Below, piece after piece: positions 28,393-35,994 of a DNA stretch of 44,265 nucleotides. The position numbers and the translations under genes were made by a program. The stretch covers positions 1 to 44,265 of the forward strand of contig JADGEF010000011.1 in NCBI GenBank assembly GCA_016744515.1, given 5' to 3'. Every line of letters begins with the position of its first letter. The stretch's first letter is position 1. The DNA is from Marinifilaceae bacterium (lineage in GTDB: Bacteria > Bacteroidota > Bacteroidia > Bacteroidales > Marinifilaceae). The notes beneath the pieces were generated by a model. That model was not told where the DNA came from. It worked only from the letters and a program-made list of their open reading frames with translations, and did no database searches.

Positions 28393-30237
28393 ATGAATAA
28401 CTATTCTAACCGAAGATTTATTATTGGAGGCATCTTTGCCTTTGTTATTCTAATATTCCTAATCAGGCTTTTTAATATCCAAATCGTTAACGATCAATAC
28501 AAGCTCTCAGCTGAAAGTAATTCTCAACGAAGAGTGACTCAATACGCTGCTCGTGGATTAATCTATGACAGAAATGGTGAACTTTTAGTCTACAATCAGG
28601 CAGCCTATGATATAATGATTATTCCTCGTCAAGTTAAAATATTTGACACACTAGATTTTTGCAATCTACTTGGTATTGAAAAAGAGGATGTCATCAAAAG
28701 AATCAGAAAAGCAAAGAAGTATTCCCGTTATCGCTCCTCAATTTTCATGAAGCAAATTTCCTCTGAGAGATATGCTGTCCTTCAGGAAAAACTTTATAAG
28801 TTCCCAGGTTTCTTTGTACAAACACGTACGCTCAGAAAATACCCACATCATAACGCAGCCCATACACTTGGTTATCTAGGGGAAGTAAATGATAAGCATA
28901 TTAAGAGGGATAAATATTACTCTAAAGGAGACTATATAGGAAAAAGTGGACTTGAGAATACTTACGAATCTGTTTTACGTGGTGCAAAAGGACTAAAAGT
29001 ATATTGGGTAGATGTCTATAATCGAATCAAAGGGTCTTTTCACGATGGTGATCTAGACAAAAATGCTGTCGAAGGACAAAATATCACAACAACATTAGAT
29101 ATTACCCTGCAGGAGTATGGAGAAAAACTCATGCAAAACAAAAAAGGCGGTATTGTCGCTATCGAACCTAATACTGGAGAAATACTGGTTAAACTATCAA
29201 GCCCTGGATACGATCCCGAAATGTTTGTAGGTAGGGCTATGTCAGAGAATTATCGTGAACTTGCAAACAATGATACTTTAAGACCGCTATTCGATCGCTC
29301 TATGATGGCAACCTATGCGCCAGGATCAATTTTCAAACTGGTACAAGCATTAATTGCACTTCAAGAAGGCATAATCACTCCTCATACTCGATTTAAATGT
29401 CACAATGGCTATCATGTTGGTCGATTTACACAAAAGTGTCATCATCACAAATCGCCTCTCGATTTAAAAGAATCAATACAGCACTCCTGTAATGCCTATT
29501 ATGCTCAAACATTTCGAAATATTTTGGATGCACCTCGATTTGGATCAGTTAGTGAAAGCTACACAAATTGGAGAAGACATATCACTTCGTTTGGTTTTGG
29601 TGGAAGGTTAGGCACCGATCTTCCGAGTGAATTAACTGGATTTATACCCAAAGCTAGTTATCATGCAAAACAACTTAAAACAAAAAACTGGAAATCTCTT
29701 AATATTGTATCAATGGCCATTGGTCAAGGGCCACTTTTGATCACCCCTCTTCAAATGGCTAATATGGTTTCATGCATAGCGAATCGTGGCTATTATTACA
29801 TACCTCATATCGTCAAATCTATAGGTGATGATGGAATAATAGATCCTAAATTTCTAGAAAAACAACAAACTACTATTGATCCAAAATATTTCGAACCCGT
29901 AATTGATGGGATGGACCTTGTTGTTCATGGCGAAGATGGCACAGGTAGATCTGCTGCTATAAAAGATATTCGTGTTTGTGGGAAAACCGGTACGGTTGAA
30001 AATCCCCATGGGGACGATCATTCTGTATTCGTAGCTTTTGCCCCAAGAGAAAACCCAAAAATTGCCATAGTTGTTTATGTTGAGAATGGTGTATGGGGAT
30101 CAAGATATGCCGCTCCAATTTCAGGCTTAATGATTGAAAAATATCTAAAAGGAAAGATTTCCAAAAACAAGAAATATTTGGAAAAGAGAATGCTTGATGC
30201 AGATTTGATCCATATAGAAAAAGACAAAGAAGAATAA
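28393..30237 (+). CDS. mrdA: Penicillin-binding protein 2, elongation transpeptidase
   Basis: The 614-residue class B PBP has an N-terminal membrane anchor (about 9-30), a non-catalytic pedestal domain beginning near RGLIYDRNGELL, and a transpeptidase domain with SIFK at 312-315, SCN at 365-367 and KTG at 531-533. Between the first two motifs lies a Cys/His-rich stretch (C336, H337, C349, H350-352), in the region where a zinc site has been reported in some PBP2 proteins; metal binding here is inferred. It cross-links peptidoglycan during elongation and works with RodA, encoded 12 bp downstream. Confidence 0.95.
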   Translation: MNNYSNRRFIIGGIFAFVILIFLIRLFNIQIVNDQYKLSAESNSQRRVTQYAARGLIYDRNGELLVYNQAAYDIMIIPRQVKIFDTLDFCNLLGIEKEDVIKRIRKAKKYSRYRSSIFMKQISSERYAVLQEKLYKFPGFFVQTRTLRKYPHHNAAHTLGYLGEVNDKHIKRDKYYSKGDYIGKSGLENTYESVLRGAKGLKVYWVDVYNRIKGSFHDGDLDKNAVEGQNITTTLDITLQEYGEKLMQNKKGGIVAIEPNTGEILVKLSSPGYDPEMFVGRAMSENYRELANNDTLRPLFDRSMMATYAPGSIFKLVQALIALQEGIITPHTRFKCHNGYHVGRFTQKCHHHKSPLDLKESIQHSCNAYYAQTFRNILDAPRFGSVSESYTNWRRHITSFGFGGRLGTDLPSELTGFIPKASYHAKQLKTKNWKSLNIVSMAIGQGPLLITPLQMANMVSCIANRGYYYIPHIVKSIGDDGIIDPKFLEKQQTTIDPKYFEPVIDGMDLVVHGEDGTGRSAAIKDIRVCGKTGTVENPHGDDHSVFVAFAPRENPKIAIVVYVENGVWGSRYAAPISGLMIEKYLKGKISKNKKYLEKRMLDADLIHIEKDKEE

Positions 30238-30249
30238 AGAATAGCAGCT

Positions 30250-31674
30250 ATGAATAGAAGAGTAAGCCTAATTAAAAACTTAGATTGGATAACCATCATG
30301 CTTTACGCTATGTTGGTATTCTTGGGCTGGATTAATATATATGCTGCTGTCTATAACGAAGATCATCAAAGTATTTTTGATGCGACTCAACGTTATGGGA
30401 AACAGCTAATATGGATTGGCGCTGCATTTTTTATTGCAATTATCATTCTAACCATTGAAAGTAAATTTTACTCCGCATTTGCATACCCTACTCTCATCCT
30501 TATGGTGGTTCTCCTCTTGGCTGTTCTGGTTTTTGGGGTAAAGGTTAATGGAGCACGCTCATGGTTTCAATTGGGCACAATACGATTTCAACCCGCAGAA
30601 TTCGCAAAGTTTGCCACAAATTTAGCCATAGCAAGATATCTTAGCCAACACAACTTTAAGATTCACAAAATTAAATCCCTTTTTATTACTGGGCTTATTC
30701 TCTTTACTCCAGCAGTTTTAATTTTAATGCAAAATGATACCGGTTCAGCACTAGTATATTCAATTTTCGTACTTGTCCTTTACAGGGAAGGCTTATCTGG
30801 GTTTGTACTATTCTTAGCGCTCTTAGCGGCAATATTCTTCGTACTCACACTTATTTACTCCAGTTTTACTGTAGCTATTCTAATCATTGCTATTGCTGCT
30901 GTAAGTTTAAAAATGATAGGCGTACAAGTAAAACAGATCGTCATTGCATTTGGAATTCTTGCAGGTAGCTTCGGAACTCTTTGGCTAATCAATAAAGGAA
31001 CTGATCTTCAACTCGAGAATTTTTCTCTTGTAGTTATAGCAATCCTTCTGAATACCATTCCATTTTTAGTTCACATTTATCGTCAGAAAATAACTAAAGC
31101 TGCAATGGTTCTATTAATGGTTATAGGCAGTTTATTCTACACATTCTCTGTTAGCTATATTTTCAATAAAATATTAGAGCCTCATCATCAGAAACGAATC
31201 AATGAACTTTTAGGCATTCAATCAGATCCATATGGAGCAGGATACAATGTTAACCAATCAAAGATTGCTATTGGTTCTGGAGGTTTTAGTGGAAAAGGAT
31301 TCTTGAATGGAACTCAAACAAAGTTCAATTTTGTTCCTGAACAGAGTACTGATTTCATTTTCTGTACGGTTGGAGAAGAATGGGGTTTTCTAGGCTCTGG
31401 TGTTGTGCTCCTCTTACTCCTCGGCCTAATTCTTAGATTATTATTCTTAGCAGAAAGACAACGCTCCAGCTTTAGTCGAATATACGGCTATGGTGTTGCT
31501 GCAATTCTATTTTTCCATATTGCTATTAATGTCGGCATGACAATCGGCTTAGCACCTGTTATCGGTATTCCTCTGCCATTTTTCAGCTATGGAGGCTCTT
31601 CTCTATGGTCTTTCACCATCCTACTCTTTATCTTCCTTAGACTTGATGCAAATAGATTAGAGCTCCTTAGATAA
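30250..31674 (+). CDS. rodA: Rod-shape-determining glycosyltransferase RodA (SEDS)
   Basis: The 474-residue SEDS-family protein carries the typical VNGARSWFQLGTIRFQPAEFAKF motif near residue 100, ILMQNDTGSALVY near 160, and C-terminal GLAPVIGIPLPFFSYGGSS. It polymerises glycan strands with PBP2. At 474 residues it is about 100 longer than E. coli RodA. The extra length lies in the middle (roughly 215-310), adding two to three hydrophobic segments, as I recall for other Bacteroidota homologues. Last gene of the mre cluster. Secure. Confidence 0.95.
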   Translation: MNRRVSLIKNLDWITIMLYAMLVFLGWINIYAAVYNEDHQSIFDATQRYGKQLIWIGAAFFIAIIILTIESKFYSAFAYPTLILMVVLLLAVLVFGVKVNGARSWFQLGTIRFQPAEFAKFATNLAIARYLSQHNFKIHKIKSLFITGLILFTPAVLILMQNDTGSALVYSIFVLVLYREGLSGFVLFLALLAAIFFVLTLIYSSFTVAILIIAIAAVSLKMIGVQVKQIVIAFGILAGSFGTLWLINKGTDLQLENFSLVVIAILLNTIPFLVHIYRQKITKAAMVLLMVIGSLFYTFSVSYIFNKILEPHHQKRINELLGIQSDPYGAGYNVNQSKIAIGSGGFSGKGFLNGTQTKFNFVPEQSTDFIFCTVGEEWGFLGSGVVLLLLLGLILRLLFLAERQRSSFSRIYGYGVAAILFFHIAINVGMTIGLAPVIGIPLPFFSYGGSSLWSFTILLFIFLRLDANRLELLR

Positions 31675-31729
31675 TGATCACAATTTCATCACTAAAAATA
31701 AGACTCTCTACTTTTTAGAAAATCTAAGC

Positions 31730-31850
31730 TTCAATTGTACGTGATCCCAAAGAATGGGTATTGAACAAAGTAATAAACTATTTAGATTCGGTCTTCGGTT
31801 AAACCCAGAAATTGTATGTGATCCCGAATAGGTAGGGATTTATAATTTCT
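31730..31850. ncRNA. Two tandem hairpins with a shared core, possible structured RNA or repeat element
   Basis: Unit 1 (31730-31765) and unit 2 (31807-31850) share the 19-nt core AATTGTAYGTGATCCCRAA. Unit 1 has outer arms TTCAAT/ATTGAA and inner CCCA/TGGG. Unit 2 has an outer 10-bp stem AGAAATTGTA/TATAATTTCT (one G-U) and inner ATCCC/GGGAT. The outer stems differ in sequence but both pair. The 278-bp gap between rodA and rpsT has no gene. Strand and function are unknown. Confidence 0.5.
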
Positions 31851-31905
31851 GTACTTCCTTATATTATCGATTAAGACATTAAGACGAAATAAATAAACAT
31901 AAAAA

Positions 31906-31929
31906 AGCCCACTAATTTCTTAGTAGGCT
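31906..31929 (-). terminator. Intrinsic terminator after rpsT
   Basis: On the minus strand AGCCTACTAA pairs with TTAGTGGGCT (one G-U pair) across a 4-nt loop and is followed by TTTTTT. It lies 24 bp beyond the rpsT stop codon. Confidence 0.88.
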
Positions 31930-31952
31930 CTCGTATAAGAGTTTATTGAGTC

Positions 31953-32204
31953 TTACAACGCGTTAACGTGTGAAGCTAATTTCGATTTCAAGTTAGCAGC
32001 TTTGTTTTTATGGATAATGTTGATTTTAGCCAACTTGTCCAACATAGCAGTAACTTTAGGTAGCAACTCAGAAGCAGCTTCCTTATCAGTAGTCGCACGT
32101 AAATTTCTTACGGCATTTCTCGTAGTTTTGGCATAGTACTTATTATGCACTCTTCTAGCCTCAGACTGACGAATTCTTTTAATTGCGGATTGATGATTTG
32201 CCAT
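31953..32204 (-). CDS. rpsT: 30S ribosomal protein S20
   Basis: This 83-residue, very basic helical protein begins [22 protein letters not shown] and contains [41 protein letters not shown], the standard bS20 pattern. It binds 16S rRNA in the 30S body. It is a single-gene unit with its own terminator, 31 bp downstream of the first tRNA-Glu on the same strand, so tRNA and rpsT could share a transcript. Confidence 0.97.
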   Translation of the reverse strand: MANHQSAIKRIRQSEARRVHNKYYAKTTRNAVRNLRATTDKEAASELLPKVTAMLDKLAKINIIHKNKAANLKSKLASHVNAL

Positions 32205-32235
32205 CTCTTTATTGTATAATAATTATTTAAAACTG

Positions 32236-32307
32236 TAGTCCGTACGGGAATCGAACCCGTGTTACTAGAATGAAAATCTAGCGTCCTAACCCCTAGACGA
32301 ACGGACC
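32236..32307 (-). tRNA. tRNA-Glu (anticodon UUC), copy 1
   Basis: The 72-nt minus-strand gene folds as a standard tRNA. Acceptor GGTCCGT pairs with ACGGACT (G-U at the end), the D-stem is GTCT/GGAC, the anticodon stem CTAGA/TCTAG encloses loop TTTTCAT with anticodon TTC, and the T-arm contains GGGTTCGATTCCC. The discriminator is A and CCA is not encoded. It is identical to the second copy 115 bp away. Confidence 0.96.
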
Positions 32308-32350
32308 AAAAAAAATCTCCAAAAAGCAATTAAAGAATTGCAATACTATG

Positions 32351-32422
32351 TAGTCCGTACGGGAATCGAACCCGTGTTACTAGAATGAAAATCTAGCGTC
32401 CTAACCCCTAGACGAACGGACC
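32351..32422 (-). tRNA. tRNA-Glu (anticodon UUC), copy 2
   Basis: This gene is base-for-base identical to the tRNA-Glu at 32236-32307 and on the same strand. The spacer between them (43 bp) is not repeated, so only the mature gene is duplicated exactly. Being the upstream copy on the minus strand, it probably leads a tRNA-tRNA-rpsT transcript. No terminator separates the two copies. Confidence 0.96.
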
Positions 32423-32643
32423 AAACGAATTTGGAGCTGCAAAGATAGTTGAAGTTTTTAATAAGACAAACACTTTGCAATTTTTTTTACATCGGAAAAA
32501 TCGTTGAGAACAAGTCTCACTTTTCTCTCTTTTGCGATGCAAAGTAAATTATAATTCTTCAATCACACAAGAGGTAAATACAAAAAGACACCAGTTTTCT
32601 TCCACAAAAAAGCTAACCCCTTATTCCTGAGCATGATCTTTTT

Positions 32644-33585
32644 TTAATTCCATTCAACAATTGTCCCTCTATCCTTGTTTAGATAGGGAGTAGGTATCAT
32701 TTTACGTATATGATCTCCTAATAGATTCAATAACTTATTTTTTGAATAATGTCGAGAATACACCAAGCTTACCTCTCTAAGCGGATGTAAATTTGTAAAA
32801 GACTTCACTTGTTTCAGCTTTTCGGTCGACATATACTGCGTAGCCAACTCTGGAATCAGTGTAAATCCACCTTCTCGATCTATAATTTTCATGAGTGTTT
32901 CCAATGAATTACTTTCAAATTCGAAAGGCAATTCTTGATGTTGCATACTATGCATCTCACAAAGATTAATTACCTGACTACGGAAACAGTGTCCATCACC
33001 CAACATCCAAATCTCAGAAGTCGCAATATCTTTCACTTCTACAACCTCTTTTTTAAGTATATCATGATCCTTACAAGCGTAAATCATCATCTCTTCAAAA
33101 AACAAAGGTTGCTCTTGTATCTTTTCATCTCTTAATGGCGTAACAAAAACCCCAACATCAAGAAGATCCTTTTTAAGTGCTTTTACGATATCATCTGATA
33201 CCATTTCCTCAACTTCAACTTTTACATCTGGATAATTTCTAATATAGTCACCAATAAACATTGGTAGTAAAAAAGGCGCTAAAGTAGGGATGATACCAAT
33301 TTTCAAACTCCCCTCAACTGTATTCCTATGATTTTTGACGATTTCATCAATTTTTTTCGATTCGCCTAATATAATACGAGCTTGTTCAATAATCTGAATA
33401 CCTACATCGGTAGGAATAATTGGCTGTTTACTTCTATCAAATATGGTAACATCAAGAAATTCTTCAAGTTTCTTGATTTGCATACTTAATGTAGGCTGTG
33501 TAATAAAACAGTTATCCGCAGCAGTTGCAAAATGGCGGTGCGTATCTACTGCAACTATATATTCAAGTTGAGTTAATGTAACCAT
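32644..33585 (-). CDS. oxyR: LysR-type peroxide sensor OxyR
   Basis: The 313-residue protein has an N-terminal LysR winged helix (about 1-60; LEYIVAVDTHRHFATAADN, FITQPTLSMQIKKLE) and a periplasmic-binding-like effector domain. GDGHC at 196-200 and a second cysteine at 209 reproduce the nine-residue spacing of the E. coli OxyR redox pair (Cys199-Cys208), so this is OxyR rather than a generic LysR protein. It would switch on peroxide defence genes when the disulfide forms. It is divergent from the CoA-transferase gene; no catalase or peroxiredoxin gene is adjacent. A dyad that overlaps a promoter lies in the shared 518-bp region. Confidence 0.92.
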   Translation of the reverse strand: MVTLTQLEYIVAVDTHRHFATAADNCFITQPTLSMQIKKLEEFLDVTIFDRSKQPIIPTDVGIQIIEQARIILGESKKIDEIVKNHRNTVEGSLKIGIIPTLAPFLLPMFIGDYIRNYPDVKVEVEEMVSDDIVKALKKDLLDVGVFVTPLRDEKIQEQPLFFEEMMIYACKDHDILKKEVVEVKDIATSEIWMLGDGHCFRSQVINLCEMHSMQHQELPFEFESNSLETLMKIIDREGGFTLIPELATQYMSTEKLKQVKSFTNLHPLREVSLVYSRHYSKNKLLNLLGDHIRKMIPTPYLNKDRGTIVEWN

Positions 33586-33662
33586 ATCTGTGTATTATTT
33601 AGTATTTATTGTTTTTGATCCACAAATATAAACAATATCTATTACTTTATATACAATATTGA

Positions 33663-33704
33663 TTTGATTGATATTTAAAACTAGTCTATATTTGTATTAG
33701 ACTA
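33663..33704 (+). promoter_or_regulatory. Promoter with overlapping dyad between oxyR and the CoA-transferase gene
   Basis: TTTG (33663-33666) and TATATTTG (33687-33694), 20 bp apart, match both halves of the Bacteroidota consensus. The -7 element sits between the arms of a perfect dyad TAGTCTA/TAGACTA (33682-33688 and 33698-33704). This is a plausible regulator site controlling a rightward transcript, and possibly oxyR itself, whose start lies about 100 bp to the left. Confidence 0.5.
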
Positions 33705-33968
33705 ATGTTTCAAGCTTAATTAAGATGACAAACAGTCTCTGTGTTAAGTCTATTAAACGACAACAACTATCCTAGGTCGATAATAAAATATTACTAGATG
33801 AATGTTTTTAAAGACTTGGAATAGTGATTGAGTTTGATAAAATAGCTGCTATACTATTTCATTAATTAAAACAATATCATATAGTTTAATAGTTTTTGTT
33901 ATTTATAAGTTTTATTAGATGTTTGGGTTAAAACAGTCAGAAGATGGGTCTTTTGGCTGTTTTTTTTT
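33700..33968 (+). ncRNA. Possible small RNA or attenuated leader ending in an orphan terminator
   Basis: A promoter matching the Bacteroidota consensus lies just upstream, and a strong terminator ends at about 33968, yet no credible reading frame lies between. A second possible promoter (TTTG 33895-33898, GATGTTTG 33918-33925, spacing 19) would give only a very short hairpin RNA. Alternatives are an attenuator in the leader of the CoA-transferase gene at 34104. This rests on signals only. Confidence 0.35.
33926..33968 (+). terminator. Strong intrinsic terminator with no gene in front
   Basis: AAACAGTCAGAAGA pairs along its full 14 bases (with G-U pairs) with TCTTTTGGCTGTTT across a TGGG loop, followed by a run of T. 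It lies 135 bp before the CoA-transferase start and more than 300 bp after the divergent oxyR start. Confidence 0.85.
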
Positions 33969-34103
33969 ATTTAAAAAAAATAAAACACACTCTTTCAACA
34001 TGTTATTTAGCAATAATGCTAAACAGCAGTTTTAAGGCTTAAAAAATATAGTACTTTAGCGAGCTAATTTGAAATTTATAAGCTCAATATAAACTGAATA
34101 ACA

Positions 34104-35420
34104 ATGCAACACGGTATTAAAACAGTATCATTCGAAGAAGCTGCAAAGGTGATTAAATCAGGTGACAGAGTACACCTACACTCAGTTGCTCTAGCGCCAC
34201 ATAAGTTCATTAAAGAAATGTGTGAACGTGGACGTAATGGCGAAATTTACGATGTAACCATTCAACACATCCACACCGAAGGGCCAGCACCATATGCAGC
34301 AACTGAGTTCGAAGGCATATTCCATCTTGAATCTTTATTCGTTGGATCAAATGTCCGTAAACAAACTCAAGCTGGATATGCTGATTACATTCCTGTTTTC
34401 CTTAGTGAAACTCAGCAATTAATTCGCGAAGGTTATTTAAATGTAAACGTAACTGTTGTACAGGTAAGTCCTCCAGATAAACATGGATATGTTTCTTTAG
34501 GCACTTCAGTTGACTGTTCTCGTGCTGCTGTTGAAACTGCTAATACAGTTGTAGCAATCATTAATCCAAATGTACCTCGTGCATTCGGTGATGCTATGAT
34601 GCCATTAAGCTCTTTCGATGTTTTCTGTGAAGATGATTCTCCACTTATCGAGCATCATAACGCTCCTTTATCTGATATCGAAATTGCTATTGGTAAAAAT
34701 GTAGCCAATCTTATTCCTGATGGCGCTTGTCTTCAAATGGGGATTGGTGGTATTCCTAATGCTGTATTAGCTCAGTTAGGTAATCACAAAAATCTTGGTG
34801 TTCACACAGAGATGTTTGCTGACGGTCTTCTTCCATTGGTTGAAAGCGGTGTTGTAAACGGTATGAACAAAAAGCTAGATCAAGGTAAAATTGTAGCAGG
34901 TTTTCTAATGGGTACTAAGGAGCTTTACGATTTTGTTGATGACAACCCTGGGGTATTAATGATGGATGTAGCTTACACTAATGGTGTTCATATCATCAAG
35001 CAAAACCCTAAAGTTTGTGCTATAAACTCGGCTCTTTCTATCGATATTACTGGGCAAGTTTGTGCAGACTCAATTGGAACAACTCACTACTCGGGTGTAG
35101 GTGGACAAATTGACTTTACTCGTGGAGCTGCTGCTTCGGAAGGTGGTGTACCAATTATCGCTATGCCTTCAGTAACTGGAAGAGGTGTTTCAAAAATCAC
35201 ACCAACTCTTTTACAAGGGTCGGGTGTTGTAACTACACGCAACAATATGCATTGGTTTGCTACTGAGTACGGTTGTGTTAACCTATTTGGTAAAACACTT
35301 CAGCAAAGAGCTAAAGCTATTATTTCAATTGCTCATCCTGATTTCAGAGAGGAACTAGATAAAGCTGCTTTCGAAAGATTCGGTTCTCACTACCACTTTG
35401 TAAATAAATTAGTGAAATAA
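34104..35420 (+). CDS. Acetyl-CoA hydrolase / CoA-transferase family protein (4-hydroxybutyrate CoA-transferase-like)
   Basis: The 438-residue protein belongs to the family I CoA-transferase/acetyl-CoA hydrolase group. The conserved GVHTEMFADGL carries the likely catalytic Glu236, which forms a glutamyl-CoA thioester, close to the known position in 4-hydroxybutyrate CoA-transferase. QMGIGGIPNAVL, YSGVGGQIDFTRGAAASEGG and the C-terminal ATEYGCVNLFGKTLQQRAKAI are also present. It moves CoA between short-chain acids (acetate, succinate, butyrate or 4-hydroxybutyrate), a step in fermentation or acid uptake. The exact acid cannot be told. It is divergent from oxyR and ends at a strong terminator. 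Confidence 0.9.
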   Translation: MQHGIKTVSFEEAAKVIKSGDRVHLHSVALAPHKFIKEMCERGRNGEIYDVTIQHIHTEGPAPYAATEFEGIFHLESLFVGSNVRKQTQAGYADYIPVFLSETQQLIREGYLNVNVTVVQVSPPDKHGYVSLGTSVDCSRAAVETANTVVAIINPNVPRAFGDAMMPLSSFDVFCEDDSPLIEHHNAPLSDIEIAIGKNVANLIPDGACLQMGIGGIPNAVLAQLGNHKNLGVHTEMFADGLLPLVESGVVNGMNKKLDQGKIVAGFLMGTKELYDFVDDNPGVLMMDVAYTNGVHIIKQNPKVCAINSALSIDITGQVCADSIGTTHYSGVGGQIDFTRGAAASEGGVPIIAMPSVTGRGVSKITPTLLQGSGVVTTRNNMHWFATEYGCVNLFGKTLQQRAKAIISIAHPDFREELDKAAFERFGSHYHFVNKLVK

Positions 35421-35440
35421 ACTACGAAATTTTAATATTA

Positions 35441-35475
35441 AAAATGGCTATCGATATTTTTCGATAGCCATTTTT
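35441..35475. terminator. Bidirectional intrinsic terminator
   Basis: AAAATGGCTATCGA (35441-35454) pairs perfectly with TCGATAGCCATTTT (35461-35474), with A- and T-runs at both ends. It lies between the convergent CoA-transferase and tail-tube genes and can end both. Confidence 0.92.
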
Positions 35476-35496
35476 ATATGCATACAAGTTCAAATC

Positions 35497-35955
35497 TTAT
35501 CCGTTAGAAATCGTAACACCTTCATGAGCAACCTCAAGAGTTTCCACTGCCACTTCGTCACCGTCAGATTTTAGATCGGCTCCTGTAATTTTGGTTGGCC
35601 AGGCATTCTTCAAAACCCATGTTATTGTCGGACTACCACCCTCATTCAACAACTTAATGGTCACGGTCTTTCGTTTAATTACATTCATTTTTATCTCGTT
35701 AAACCAATCCCAGAACGTATTGTCTGACTTGAAAATACCTTTCTTCATAGTCACACTACTCGATTTCTTAATTCCCGGCATTTTAATTGTCGAAAATTCT
35801 GGGCTGCCACCATGTCGATATTCAACTGGCTGAACTTCTACATCAAGCCCTGACACTTCTTGAAACGATACTTTCTCAGAATCCCATTCTACTTGAAAAT
35901 AAAACTTAGGCAAGGGCCATACATTTGTTGATTGAGCTGATCCATCATCTACCAT
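35497..35955 (-). CDS. Contractile-tail inner tube protein (T4 gp19-like, eCIS Afp1-type)
   Basis: The 152-residue protein matches the phage T4 gp19-like tail tube family in length and pattern: PLPKFYFQVEWDSEKVSFQEVSGLDVEVQPVEYRHGG, then MPGIKKSSSVTMKKGIF, then a C-terminal TWVLKNAWPTKITGADLKSDGDEVAVETLEVAHEG. These features are typical of extracellular contractile injection systems and related tailocins. It would stack into the inner tube propelled by sheath contraction. The sheath gene lies 39 bp upstream on the same strand. Oddly, no baseplate, spike, tape-measure, LysM or AAA+ ATPase gene is nearby, so this is an isolated structural pair. Confidence 0.9.
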   Translation of the reverse strand: MVDDGSAQSTNVWPLPKFYFQVEWDSEKVSFQEVSGLDVEVQPVEYRHGGSPEFSTIKMPGIKKSSSVTMKKGIFKSDNTFWDWFNEIKMNVIKRKTVTIKLLNEGGSPTITWVLKNAWPTKITGADLKSDGDEVAVETLEVAHEGVTISNG

Positions 35956-35994
35956 ATCTGAAATTTTTAATTGTTGTTATTAATATCAATTCAA

